From Nocardia anocheti (lineage in GTDB: Bacteria; Actinomycetota; Actinomycetes; Mycobacteriales; Mycobacteriaceae), in NCBI RefSeq assembly GCF_029675105.1, contig NZ_JAQQFV010000006.1:310001-374000 (forward strand): DNA of 64,000 nucleotides. The letters are read 5' to 3'. Below the pieces are notes generated by a model. It was not told where the DNA came from, ran no database searches, and saw only the letters and a list, made by a program, of their open reading frames with translations. Of this stretch, positions 56,938 through 64,000 are shown piece after piece (the first letter of the stretch is position 1; each line of letters opens with the position of its first letter). Made by a program: the position numbers and the translations under genes.

Positions 56938-59493
56938 ATGGCAGGTAAGTCCCGCAGCACCACGACCTCTCGTGCGCGGGCGGGATCGAGCCGGGGGCAG
57001 ACACCGGCGGCGCGGTCTCGTTCGGCGACTCCGCGAGCGTCGTCGGCGCCGCGCGGGCGCACCACCCCCGTCCGCAGACCCGTCAAGAAGGCCTCACCCA
57101 CCGCACCGCCCGCGGTGATCGGGCGCGGAATCCGCAACGGCTGGAACATGCTCGCGCGCGGCGTCGGCGCCACCACCCGCACGCTGAGCCGGGCGGGTGA
57201 TCTCGAGCACGGCCACCGCCGCGACGGCATCGGCCTGGCGCTCATCGCGTTGAGCGTGATCATCGCCGCCGCCATGTGGCTCTCGGCGGGCGGACCGGTC
57301 GGCCGGTTCCTCGAAGACGTGGTGCGCGCGATCGCCGGGTCGGCGGCGGTCCTGGCCCCGATCCTGCTGGTCGGGCTCGCGGTGATCCTCATGCGCACCG
57401 AACCGCATCCGGAGATCCGCCCGCGGCTGGTGCTCGGTGGGCTGCTGGTCATCGCGCCCGCGCTGGGTATCTGGCACCTGGCGGCGGGCTCACCCACCGA
57501 CGCGCGCGGACGCGCCGACGCCGCGGGCGTTCTCGGCTACGCCGTCGGCGGCCCGCTCGGCCAGGGCCTGACCCCCTGGCTGGCCCTGCCGATCCTGTTG
57601 CTGGCCATGGTGTTCGGCGTGCTGTTGCTCACCGGCACCACGGTGCGCGAGGCGCCCGCGCGGCTGCGCGAGTACTTCGGCCTCGGCGAACACTCCGACG
57701 ACCCCTACGACCCGGCCGACTACGACGCCGACGGTTTCCCGGTGCACCGCCCGCGCACCCGACGCCGGGGACGCACCCCCGACGACAACTACCCGCCCGA
57801 CGAGTTCGGCGGCTCCGACGCGGTCACCGAGGCGCTGGGCGAACCCCCGCTGCGCGACGCCAAGCAGTTGAGCTTCGACGAGCAGCCCCCGGCGCCGGAA
57901 CCCGCGCCCAAACCGGCGCGCAAGCGCCCGGCCGCCAAGGCCGTCGACCAGACCCCGCCCGCGCCGCCGGAGCCGGAGTTCGTCACCGACCGGGTGGTCG
58001 ACGGCGACTACACGCTGCCCCCGCTGACCCTGCTGCTCGACGGCGATCCGCCCAAGAAGCGCTCGGCCGCCAACGAATCGATGATCGAGGCGATCACCGA
58101 GGTGCTGGTGCAGTTCAAGATCGACGCCGCCGTCACCGGCTTCGTGCGCGGCCCGACGGTCACCCGCTACGAGGTGGAGCTGGGCCCCGGCGTCAAGGTC
58201 GAGAAGATCACCGCGCTGGCCCGCAACCTGGCCTACGCGGTGGCCACCGAGAACGTGCGCCTGCTCGCGCCGATCCCGGGCAAGTCGGCGGTGGGCATCG
58301 AGGTCCCCAATTCCGATCGCGAGTTGGTGCGCCTGGCCGACGTGCTCAAGTCGCCGCACACCCGCAACGACCACCATCCGCTGGTGATCGGCCTGGGCAA
58401 GAACATCGAGGGCGAGTTCGTCTCGGCCAACCTGGCCAAGATGCCGCATCTGCTGGTGGCCGGTTCCACCGGTTCGGGTAAGTCCAGCTTCGTGAACTCG
58501 ATGCTGGTCTCGCTGCTGCACCGGGCCACCCCCGAGGAGGTCAGGATGATCCTGATCGACCCGAAGATGGTGGAGCTCACCCCGTACGAGGGCATTCCGC
58601 ACCTGATCACCCCCATCATCACCCAGCCCAAGAAGGCCGCCGCCGCGCTGGCCTGGCTGGTGGAGGAGATGGAACAGCGGTATCAGGACATGCAGGCCAA
58701 CAAGGTCCGCCACATCGACGACTTCAACAAGAAGGTGAAGTCGGGCCAGATCACCGCCCCGCTGGGCAGCGAGCGCGTCTACCGGCCGTATCCCTACATC
58801 CTGGCCATCGTCGACGAGCTCGCCGACCTGATGATGACCGCGCCGCGCGATGTCGAGGACGCGATCGTGCGGATCACCCAGAAGGCCCGTGCCGCGGGCA
58901 TCCACCTGGTGCTGGCCACCCAGCGCCCCTCGGTGGACGTGGTGACCGGCCTGATCAAGACGAACGTGCCCTCGCGGCTGGCCTTCGCCACCTCCTCGCT
59001 CACCGACTCGCGCGTCATCCTGGACCAGCCCGGCGCCGAGAAGCTGATCGGCATGGGCGACGGTCTGTTCCTGCCGATGGGCGCCGGTAAACCGACCCGG
59101 TTGCAGGGCGCGTTCATCTCCGACGAGGAGATCCACGCGGTCGTCGAGTTCAGCAAGACCCAGGCCGAGCCGGACTACCAGGACGGCGTCACCGCCGCCA
59201 AGCAGGGCGAGACCAAGGACGTCGACCCCGATATCGGCGACGACATGGACGTGCTGCTGCAGGCCGTGGAACTGGTCGTCACCTCGCAGTTCGGGTCCAC
59301 CTCGATGCTGCAGCGCAAGCTGCGCGTCGGCTTCGCCAAGGCGGGCCGGTTGATGGACCTGATGGAGACCCGCGGTGTCGTCGGCCCCAGCGAGGGGTCC
59401 AAGGCGCGCGATGTCCTCATCAAGCCCGACGAACTGGACGGCTTGCTGTATTCGATTCGTGGCGGCGACCCCGGAGGGGACGGGGACGACTAG
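56938..59493 (+). CDS. ftsK: DNA translocase FtsK
   Basis: An 851-residue septal DNA pump that clears the terminus region and activates XerCD. An N-terminal basic Ser/Thr/Pro/Arg-rich tail is followed by four membrane segments (~95-240). A Pro/Asp-rich linker (~245-370) comes next, then the motor (~375-760) with Walker A in VAGSTGSGKSSFVNSM and Walker B in ILAIVDELADLMM. The gamma winged helix (~775-845) contains TSQFGSTSMLQRKLRVGFAK. ATG 56938 lies seven bases after a TAGCCT box, so it is probably leaderless. Confidence 0.97.
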   Translation: MAGKSRSTTTSRARAGSSRGQTPAARSRSATPRASSAPRGRTTPVRRPVKKASPTAPPAVIGRGIRNGWNMLARGVGATTRTLSRAGDLEHGHRRDGIGLALIALSVIIAAAMWLSAGGPVGRFLEDVVRAIAGSAAVLAPILLVGLAVILMRTEPHPEIRPRLVLGGLLVIAPALGIWHLAAGSPTDARGRADAAGVLGYAVGGPLGQGLTPWLALPILLLAMVFGVLLLTGTTVREAPARLREYFGLGEHSDDPYDPADYDADGFPVHRPRTRRRGRTPDDNYPPDEFGGSDAVTEALGEPPLRDAKQLSFDEQPPAPEPAPKPARKRPAAKAVDQTPPAPPEPEFVTDRVVDGDYTLPPLTLLLDGDPPKKRSAANESMIEAITEVLVQFKIDAAVTGFVRGPTVTRYEVELGPGVKVEKITALARNLAYAVATENVRLLAPIPGKSAVGIEVPNSDRELVRLADVLKSPHTRNDHHPLVIGLGKNIEGEFVSANLAKMPHLLVAGSTGSGKSSFVNSMLVSLLHRATPEEVRMILIDPKMVELTPYEGIPHLITPIITQPKKAAAALAWLVEEMEQRYQDMQANKVRHIDDFNKKVKSGQITAPLGSERVYRPYPYILAIVDELADLMMTAPRDVEDAIVRITQKARAAGIHLVLATQRPSVDVVTGLIKTNVPSRLAFATSSLTDSRVILDQPGAEKLIGMGDGLFLPMGAGKPTRLQGAFISDEEIHAVVEFSKTQAEPDYQDGVTAAKQGETKDVDPDIGDDMDVLLQAVELVVTSQFGSTSMLQRKLRVGFAKAGRLMDLMETRGVVGPSEGSKARDVLIKPDELDGLLYSIRGGDPGGDGDD

Positions 59494-59575
59494 GTCGGCG
59501 CACGCCGGGTCGGCGCGTCCTGCTGGTTTGCTCTGGCCGTGCCGGGAGCGGGCGGCGACGGACGAGGAGGGACCG

Positions 59576-59641
59576 TGGCTCACCGCGGAGTCGAACCGCG
59601 CGCACGGGCCTTATGAGAGCCCGCCTGCACCTGCGTGAGCC
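59576..59641 (-). tRNA. tRNA-Met(CAU)-like gene with truncated D arm
   Basis: Read on the minus strand. A perfect 7-bp acceptor stem is formed by GGCTCAC and GTGAGCC, with discriminator A. The anticodon arm GGGCT/GGCCC has loop CTCATAA (anticodon CAT). The variable loop is GTGCG. The T arm CGCGG-TTCGACT-CCGCG is intact. Only 12 bases separate the acceptor from the anticodon stem instead of about 19-20, so the D arm is reduced to at most a three-pair hairpin. No CCA is encoded. It lies four bases downstream of the Leu-type tRNA. Confidence 0.55.
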
Positions 59642-59645
59642 GGAG

Positions 59646-59719
59646 TTCCCTCGGCGAGACTCGAACTCGCACTGGCCGGTACCTGAGACCGGTGCCTCTG
59701 CCATTTGGGCTACGAGGGA
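59646..59719 (-). tRNA. tRNA with CAG (Leu) anticodon but class I short variable loop
   Basis: Read on the minus strand, all arms pair. Acceptor TCCCTCG/CGAGGGA with discriminator A; D arm GCCC/AGGC with a GG-containing loop; anticodon stem CCGGT/ACCGG with loop CTCAGGT (anticodon CAG); a five-base variable loop; T arm GCGAG-TTCGAGT-CTCGC. Length 74, no encoded CCA. Bacterial leucine tRNAs normally have a long variable arm, so either the identity is not plain leucine or this is an unusual gene. The fold itself is convincing. Confidence 0.75.
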
Positions 59720-59821
59720 ACGGGGGAGCTACCCGGGCCGACGAACGGACCGGGTACGGGAAGAGAGACGCGGCGCCGCCGCGTCGTGGGAATGGCCTGG
59801 GTCAGGCGGGAAGAGTGCCCG

Positions 59822-59917
59822 TCAGCAGGCGGGTGCGAGACGTAGCGAGCCCACGACACCCGGGAACAGCCCGGGCATATCGACACGGCGTTCGTACTGC
59901 GCGGTGGATTCCTGCAC
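59822..59917 (-). CDS. Candidate 31-residue small protein
   Basis: GTG 59917 stands six bases after a strong AAAGGAG ribosome site and opens a 31-codon frame beginning MQESTAQYERRVDMPG and ending in A-C before TGA. It lies about 100 bases upstream of the tRNA pair on the same strand. The ribosome site is the main evidence; no family is recognised. Confidence 0.4.
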   Translation of the reverse strand: MQESTAQYERRVDMPGLFPGVVGSLRLAPAC

Positions 59918-60098
59918 GGCTGGCTCCTTTCGGGGGTGCCGGTGGTGGTCGACGATGTAGCGACGGTAGCAAGGCCGGGGCCGGTGGCGAAACGGATTTT
60001 TCCGCGCGCCGAGCGGCCCGTGCGCGGGTCGTCGACGCTGTGTGTGAAATCATGACGGGCAATCGTTCCGCAACGCGACTGAAACGGACATTTCAGGC

Positions 60099-60146
60099 AT
60101 GATGGGCGGCATGAACTTCATCGATCGGACCACCACATGCAGGTGA
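60099..60146 (+). other. Short upstream ORF overlapping terC
   Basis: ATG 60099 (also ATG 60102 and 60111 in the same frame) encodes about 15 residues and stops ten bases inside terC. It could couple translation to terC, whose own ribosome site is weak. Confidence 0.3.
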
Positions 60147-61114
60147 CCACGCTCGAGTGGGTGATCACCGGTGTGGTGATCCTCGGCTTGTTCGTCTTCG
60201 ACTTCTTCGCCCATGTGCGCACCCCGCACGAACCGACCTTCAAGGAATCGGGGCTGTGGTCGGCCGTCTACATCGGCCTGGCCCTGCTGTTCGGCCTGTT
60301 CGTCGCCTGGAAATGGGGCGGCACCTTCGCCGGTGAGTACTACGCCGGTTTCGTCACCGAGAAGGCGCTCTCGGTCGACAACCTGTTCATCTTCCTGATC
60401 ATCATGAGCACCTTCGCGGTGCCGCGGATCTACCAGCAGAAGGTGCTGCTGATCGGCATCGTGCTGGCGCTGGTCATGCGCGGTGTCTTCATCGCCGTGG
60501 GCGCGGCCGCGATCAGCGCGTTCAGCTGGGTGTTCTACCTGTTCGGCGCCTTCCTGATCTTCACCGCCGTCAAGCTGCTGCGCGAGAGCGGGCACGAGGT
60601 CGAGCACGAGGAACAACGCGACAGCCGCATCGTCACCCTGGCCAAGCGGATCCTGCCGACCACCGACCGCTACGACGGCGACAAGCTCGTCACCACGATC
60701 GACGGCCGCCGGGTGGTGACGCCGTTGCTGCTGGCGCTGCTGGCCATCGGCTTCGCCGACCTGCTGTTCGCGCTGGACTCCATCCCGGCCATCTACGGCC
60801 TCACCGAACAGCCGTATCTGGTGTTCACCGCCAACGCCTTCGCCTTGATGGGTCTGCGGCAGCTGTTCTTCCTGATCGGTGGCCTGCTCGATCGCCTGGT
60901 CTACCTGTCCTACGGGCTGGCCGCGATCCTGGCGTTCATCGGCATCAAGCTGGTGCTGCACGCGCTGCACGAGAACACCCTGCCGTTCATCAACGGTGGC
61001 GAGCACGTGAGCGTCCCGGAGATCTCCACAGCGGTCTCGCTGGGGGTCATCATCGGCATCCTGGTCGTGGCCACGGTGGCGAGCCTGCTGCGCACCCGCC
61101 GCACCACCTCCTGA
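60137..61114 (+). CDS. TerC-family membrane protein
   Basis: A 325-residue TerC/Alx-type protein with about nine membrane segments. Family hallmarks are the acidic intramembrane motifs EKALSVDNLFIFLIIMSTF and FADLLFALDSIPAIYGLT, which suggest divalent-metal handling; several relatives export manganese. ATG 60137 has only a weak ribosome site, and a 15-codon frame from ATG 60099 overlaps it. A short inverted repeat CTGAAA-N6-TTTCAG (60079-60096) lies upstream. A perfect terminator follows the gene. Confidence 0.92.
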   Translation: MQVTTLEWVITGVVILGLFVFDFFAHVRTPHEPTFKESGLWSAVYIGLALLFGLFVAWKWGGTFAGEYYAGFVTEKALSVDNLFIFLIIMSTFAVPRIYQQKVLLIGIVLALVMRGVFIAVGAAAISAFSWVFYLFGAFLIFTAVKLLRESGHEVEHEEQRDSRIVTLAKRILPTTDRYDGDKLVTTIDGRRVVTPLLLALLAIGFADLLFALDSIPAIYGLTEQPYLVFTANAFALMGLRQLFFLIGGLLDRLVYLSYGLAAILAFIGIKLVLHALHENTLPFINGGEHVSVPEISTAVSLGVIIGILVVATVASLLRTRRTTS

Positions 61115-61119
61115 ACGCA

Positions 61120-61154
61120 CACTGCCCGGAACCTGGACCAGGTTCCGGGCAGTG
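61120..61154. terminator. Perfect 17-bp hairpin terminator between terC and yciI-like gene
   Basis: Arms 61120-61136 and 61138-61154 are exactly complementary around one central base, so the loop must use the inner bases. It lies between two convergent genes and can serve both. Confidence 0.9.
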
Positions 61155-61167
61155 CTGTGTCCGGGGG

Positions 61168-61461
61168 TCAGTCGGCGAAGGCGCCCATCACCGGCAGCCA
61201 CTCGACCACGCGCACGGCGTCGACGAGGCCCAGCTTCGCGAAGGGGTCCTCGGTGAGCAGGGCGGTCAGCGAGGGCGCGTCCTCGGCGCGGAACAGCAGC
61301 AGCGCGCCCGTCCCGTCCGGGTAGGGGCCACTGCTGAGCACGGTGCCCGCGTCGACCAGGGCGTTGAGCCAGGCGCGGTGCTCGGGGCGGTTGGTCGCCC
61401 GGTCGGCGGCGGTGGCCTCGGAATAGGTGTAGTGGACAGCGAAGATCGGCACGTCGATCAC
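61168..61461 (-). CDS. YciI-family protein
   Basis: A 97-residue single-domain ferredoxin-like protein of the YCII family. It contains the conserved His (RPEHRAWLNALVDAGTVLSS) and the closing DPFAKLGLVDAVRVVEW motif. Family members are small enzymes or binding domains of mostly unknown function. The start is GTG 61461, or GTG 61452. It follows argA on the minus strand by 19 bases and is probably in the same transcript. Confidence 0.87.
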   Translation of the reverse strand: MIDVPIFAVHYTYSEATAADRATNRPEHRAWLNALVDAGTVLSSGPYPDGTGALLLFRAEDAPSLTALLTEDPFAKLGLVDAVRVVEWLPVMGAFAD

Positions 61462-61480
61462 TTTCTGGTGGGGAGCGCGG

Positions 61481-62047
61481 TCAGAGGGTCAGCAGCATGC
61501 GGGTGTTGCCGAGCGTGTTCGGCTTCACATAACTCAGGTCGAGGAATTCGGCGACGCCGGTGTCGTAGGAGCGGCACATCTCGGCGTACACCTCGGCGGT
61601 GACGGGCGTGCCGTCGATCTCGACGAAACCGTGGCGGCCGAAGAAGTCCACCTCGAAGGTCAGCACGAACAACCGCTGCAACTGCAGATCGCGCGCGACG
61701 GCCACCAGCCGGTCGACCACCGCCCCGCCCACCCCGCGTCCCTTGACGACGGGATCCACGGCGACCGTGCGCACCTCGCCCAGATCGGCCCACAGCACGT
61801 GCAACGCGCCACATCCGACGACCTGCCCGTCGAGTTCGGCCACCCAGAACTCCTGCACCGACTCGTAGAGGGTGACGAGGTTCTTCTCCAGCAGGATGCG
61901 GCCCGCGTACTCGTCGACCAGGCGCTTGATCACGGGGACATCGGAGGTTCGCGCGCGTCGGACGACCAGGCCGGGAACAGGCGCCACAGTGGGCGCGACG
62001 GAGTGCGCGTCGCTGGTCGAACCACCCAGTGGTCCCCGTGAGGTCAT
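61481..62047 (-). CDS. argA: Amino-acid N-acetyltransferase (N-acetylglutamate synthase), GNAT type
   Basis: A 188-residue GNAT enzyme like M. tuberculosis Rv2747, which acetylates glutamate (and glutamine) for arginine synthesis. The acetyl-CoA loop is VDPVVKGRGVGGAVVDRLV; the substrate part includes FEVDFFGRHGFVEIDG and CRSYDTGVAEFLDLS. ATG 62047 (MTSRGPLGG) lies exactly seven bases after TACTGT, which fits a leaderless mRNA and decides against the longer upstream frame. The first ~30 residues are low-complexity. It is divergent from the pgsA operon. Confidence 0.92.
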   Translation of the reverse strand: MTSRGPLGGSTSDAHSVAPTVAPVPGLVVRRARTSDVPVIKRLVDEYAGRILLEKNLVTLYESVQEFWVAELDGQVVGCGALHVLWADLGEVRTVAVDPVVKGRGVGGAVVDRLVAVARDLQLQRLFVLTFEVDFFGRHGFVEIDGTPVTAEVYAEMCRSYDTGVAEFLDLSYVKPNTLGNTRMLLTL

Positions 62048-62054
62048 GGGGTGC

Positions 62055-62060
62055 ACAGTA
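62055..62060 (-). promoter_or_regulatory. -10 box for a leaderless argA transcript
   Basis: On the minus strand TACTGT ends seven bases before ATG 62047. Confidence 0.5.
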
Positions 62061-62077
62061 GTCGGCCCGCTTACCGA

Positions 62078-62083
62078 TAGTCT
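62078..62083 (+). promoter_or_regulatory. -10 box in front of the small ORF and pgsA
   Basis: TAGTCT ends six bases before GTG 62090, consistent with a transcript starting at that codon and continuing into pgsA. Confidence 0.5.
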
Positions 62084-62089
62084 GAACAT

Positions 62090-62299
62090 GTGCCGCACAT
62101 CCTGTCGATCCGCTCACCGCATCGCGCCGGGCCCGTCGACCGGATCGGGCGGCGCGCCGCGCGCGAGCAAACCGCGCGCGACCGGTTGTGGACAGCGGCG
62201 CAGCGCCGGGTATGCCGAGAGGTCGGGGGCATGAGAGGTCAGCGCGCGGAGGAGGCGGTCTGCCGAACCACGGACAACGCTCGGACGGTCACGGCATGA
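62090..62299 (+). CDS. Candidate 69-residue Arg-rich protein coupled to pgsA
   Basis: GTG 62090 starts right behind a TAGTCT box and opens a 69-codon frame (VPHILSIRSPHRAG...) that ends with TGA overlapping the pgsA ATG (ATGA). Arg makes up roughly a fifth of the residues and no family is recognised. It may be a real small protein, a translated leader that couples ribosomes to pgsA, or chance. Position and overlap are the evidence. Confidence 0.4.
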   Translation: MPHILSIRSPHRAGPVDRIGRRAAREQTARDRLWTAAQRRVCREVGGMRGQRAEEAVCRTTDNARTVTA

Positions 62300-62937
62300 G
62301 CGTACGACCCGAGGAAGTCGAGCGGGGACTGACGCGGCCGGTCCCGGAGCGGGCCGACACCCACGTTCCCCTGCTCAATATCGCCAATGTGCTGACCATC
62401 GCGCGGATCGTGCTGGTCCCGCTGTTCGTGCTGGCGCTGTTCACCGGCGGGGGGCACGACACCCGCTGGCGCGTCGCCGCCGCCGCCATCTTCGGCCTGG
62501 CCGCGATCACCGATCGCTTCGACGGGCAACTGGCCCGCAAATACGGCCTGGTGACCGATTTCGGCAAGCTCGCCGACCCCATCGCGGACAAGGCGTTGAT
62601 CGGATCGGCCCTGATCGCGCTGTCGATCCTGGGCGATCTGCCCTGGTGGATCACGCTGGTCATCTGCGGCCGCGAGATCGGCATCACGCTGCTGCGGCTG
62701 GTGGTCGTGCGGCGCGGGGTCATCCCGGCCGGGCGCGGCGGCAAACTCAAGACACTGGTGCAGTCGGTGGCCATCGCGCTGCTGCTGTTGCCGCTGTCGG
62801 GCGCCTACGAGACCGCGGGCATGTGGCTGATGTACCTGGCGGTGGCGCTGACGGTGATCACCGGCCTGGACTACGTCGGCCAGGCGGCCCGGTTGTGGCT
62901 GGCCGGTGGCCGGGCGCGCGGTGAGTCCCGCTCGTGA
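62296..62937 (+). CDS. pgsA: CDP-alcohol phosphatidyltransferase (PgsA family)
   Basis: A 213-residue membrane enzyme that transfers a phosphatidyl group from CDP-diacylglycerol, usually to glycerol-3-phosphate. The catalytic signature D-x2-D-G-x2-A-R-x8-G-x3-D-x3-D is complete in TDRFDGQLARKYGLVTDFGK followed by LADPIADKA. About five membrane segments follow or flank it. ATG 62296 (MSVRPEEVERG) overlaps the upstream small frame. It corresponds to pgsA3 (Rv2746c) by position. Its 3' end overlaps the cinA-type gene (GTGA). Confidence 0.93.
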   Translation: MSVRPEEVERGLTRPVPERADTHVPLLNIANVLTIARIVLVPLFVLALFTGGGHDTRWRVAAAAIFGLAAITDRFDGQLARKYGLVTDFGKLADPIADKALIGSALIALSILGDLPWWITLVICGREIGITLLRLVVVRRGVIPAGRGGKLKTLVQSVAIALLLLPLSGAYETAGMWLMYLAVALTVITGLDYVGQAARLWLAGGRARGESRS

Positions 62938-63425
62938 GCGATCCGCTCGTCGACGGCGCGCCGGTCGCCGAACTGGTCGAGGCCCTGATCGCGGCGGGAC
63001 AGACCGTCGCCACCGCCGAATCGCTGACCGCGGGTCTGTTGGCGGCTACCGTGGCAGGAGTGCCGGGTGCGAGCGCGGTGCTGCGCGGCGGGTTGATCGT
63101 CTACGCGACCGACCTGAAGAACGGTCTGGCCTGCGTCGACGACGCCGTCCTGCGGACCGACGGACCGGTCGCCGCGTCCACGGCCGAACAACTCGCGGTC
63201 GGCGCCAGACAGCGCTGCGGCGCGGACTGGGGTGTCGGCCTGACCGGGGTCGCCGGACCCGATTCCCAGGACGGGCACCCGGTCGGGACGGTATACCTCG
63301 GATTGGCCGGTCCACGACACAGCGAAGTGGTCCGGTTGAAACTGCGCGGTGACCGATGGACGATCAGGATCGGTGCGGTGCACGACGCGGTGCGGGAGTT
63401 GCTGCGCTGTGTGACGACGAACTAG
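62934..63425 (+). CDS. CinA C-terminal-domain protein (nicotinamide-nucleotide amidase type)
   Basis: A 163-residue stand-alone CinA C-terminal domain (PncC type), which deamidates nicotinamide mononucleotide in NAD recycling. Diagnostic motifs are TVATAESLTAGLLAATVAGV (with the nucleophilic Ser), GGLIVYATDLKNGL and GVGLTGVAGPDSQDGHPVGT. The GTG start overlaps the pgsA stop. The pgsA-cinA-clgR order is common in actinobacteria. Confidence 0.92.
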   Translation: MSDPLVDGAPVAELVEALIAAGQTVATAESLTAGLLAATVAGVPGASAVLRGGLIVYATDLKNGLACVDDAVLRTDGPVAASTAEQLAVGARQRCGADWGVGLTGVAGPDSQDGHPVGTVYLGLAGPRHSEVVRLKLRGDRWTIRIGAVHDAVRELLRCVTTN

Positions 63426-63433
63426 CCGCGGCC

Positions 63434-63460
63434 GGGAACCACCCGCCGATGCTCGACGTT
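63434..63460 (+). promoter_or_regulatory. SigmaE-type promoter of clgR
   Basis: GGGAACC (63434-63440), a 16-base spacer and CGTT (63457-63460) match the mycobacterial sigmaE consensus GGAAC-N15/16-GTT. In M. tuberculosis clgR is known to be transcribed by sigmaE under envelope stress. Confidence 0.65.
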
Positions 63461-63516
63461 GTGCCAGAAAGAGGTGAACACCGCCACGGCGGTGACACGA
63501 GGTGGAGGAGAACGAG

Positions 63517-63975
63517 ATGACGCTGCTGCGGGAGGCAATCGGGGACAGTCTGCGGCGTGCGCGTCTCGCCCAGCATCGAACGCTGCGCGAGGTGTCGACC
63601 TCGGCGCGCGTGAGCCTCGGCTATCTGTCGGAAGTGGAGCGCGGCCGCAAGGAAGCCTCCAGTGAACTGCTCGCCGCCATCTGCGAGGCGCTGGACGTGC
63701 CGCTGTCGCGGGTGCTGTGGGACGTGAGCACCATCATGGCCGGAGCCGACGGCTCGGCCCCGCGCGAGCCCGCGCTGACCGGTCCGGGCGCCGAACAGGA
63801 GCAGGCCGCGGCCGAGCCCGCGCCGTCTGCCGAACCGGCCGCCACCGAGGAACCCGCCGCCGCCACCGCCAGCGCGGTCGCCGAGCAGGGACCGCGCATC
63901 GGTATCGCCGAGGACACCCGCATCGTCATCCCGGCACCCCGTGCCGAGATGCTGGTACTGGTGAAGGGAATGTGA
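63517..63975 (+). CDS. clgR: XRE-family transcriptional activator ClgR
   Basis: A 152-residue regulator. The N-terminal Cro/CI-type HTH (~5-65) has LREVSTSARVSLGYLSEVER and GRKEASSELLAAICEALDVP, the ClgR recognition region. An Ala/Glu/Pro-rich linker of about 50 residues follows, then a conserved C-terminal end. ClgR activates clp protease and stress genes in actinobacteria. ATG 63517 follows GGAGGAG by six bases; a GTG at 63502 is less likely. A sigmaE-type promoter lies upstream. Confidence 0.93.
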   Translation: MTLLREAIGDSLRRARLAQHRTLREVSTSARVSLGYLSEVERGRKEASSELLAAICEALDVPLSRVLWDVSTIMAGADGSAPREPALTGPGAEQEQAAAEPAPSAEPAATEEPAAATASAVAEQGPRIGIAEDTRIVIPAPRAEMLVLVKGM

Positions 63976-64000
63976 GAACCGATAGATTCTCCGCAGGCGT

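Noticed and set aside
59494..59575. A third tRNA downstream of the Met-like gene
   Set aside because: No TTCGA-type T loop or pairing acceptor arms are present in this stretch.
59950..60136. yybP-ykoY manganese riboswitch in front of terC
   Set aside because: The conserved loop sequences of that riboswitch are not visible; only a short inverted repeat is present.
1..64000. CRISPR array, prophage, insertion sequence or integrase
   Set aside because: No direct-repeat/spacer pattern, transposase, integrase or phage structural gene was found on either strand. The tandem repeats found are inside coding sequence without spacers.

Overview
The window is a high-GC (about 70%) actinobacterial chromosome segment. 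It has GTG starts, TANNNT-type -10 boxes directly in front of start codons, and a gene order that follows the Mycobacterium tuberculosis blocks infB-rbfA-Rv2837c-dinF, pptH-pptT-truB, sirR/ribF-rpsO-gpsI-pepR, dapB-Rv2772c-Rv2771c, dapA-rnj and ftsK-argA-pgsA3-clgR. This points to Mycobacteriales. A Nocardia or close relative is most likely, because of the giant NRPS and the DUF4189 secreted protein, but the genus is an inference. No prophage, insertion sequence, CRISPR array or replication origin was seen.

Layout. 1-11,207: translation and RNA genes (5'-truncated infB, a DUF503 gene with an apparent CTG start, rbfA, an NrnA/CnpB-type phosphodiesterase, truB), two transporters around an SOS-like box, a quinol-monooxygenase/ArsR pair with two palindromic operators, the pptH-pptT pair that removes and installs phosphopantetheine on carrier proteins, and a four-EF-hand protein. 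11,230-16,134: mntR, ribF, rpsO and gpsI, with a strong hairpin between rpsO and gpsI. 16,798-39,639: one 7,613-residue nonribosomal peptide synthetase with seven modules and a thioesterase. It sits between gpsI and pepR, which are neighbours in Mycobacterium. 39,722-52,433: pepR, a TPR membrane protein, an ArsR/MFS pair, a VOC protein (second apparent CTG start), an alcohol dehydrogenase, dapB and two followers, a response regulator/kinase/kinase-like trio, alkX, and a ribbon-helix-helix protein. 52,584-63,975: dapA, rnj, two exported proteins, ftsK, two odd tandem tRNAs, terC, yciI-like, argA, pgsA, a cinA-type amidase and clgR.

How it fits together. The NRPS carries every domain needed to build and release a peptide, with no epimerase, methyltransferase, starter C domain, MbtH gene or adjacent tailoring gene. 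Binding-pocket residues read from the sequence give serine for modules 1 and 5 and probably glutamine for modules 3 and 7, so the backbone would be Ser-X-Gln-X-Ser-X-Gln. Its seven carrier domains need a phosphopantetheinyl transferase, and PptT, with the opposing hydrolase PptH, lies 7-9 kb upstream. Three in-frame repeat insertions interrupt the NRPS in surface-loop positions. They, the tRNA pair and the CTG-start genes are the least ordinary features here.
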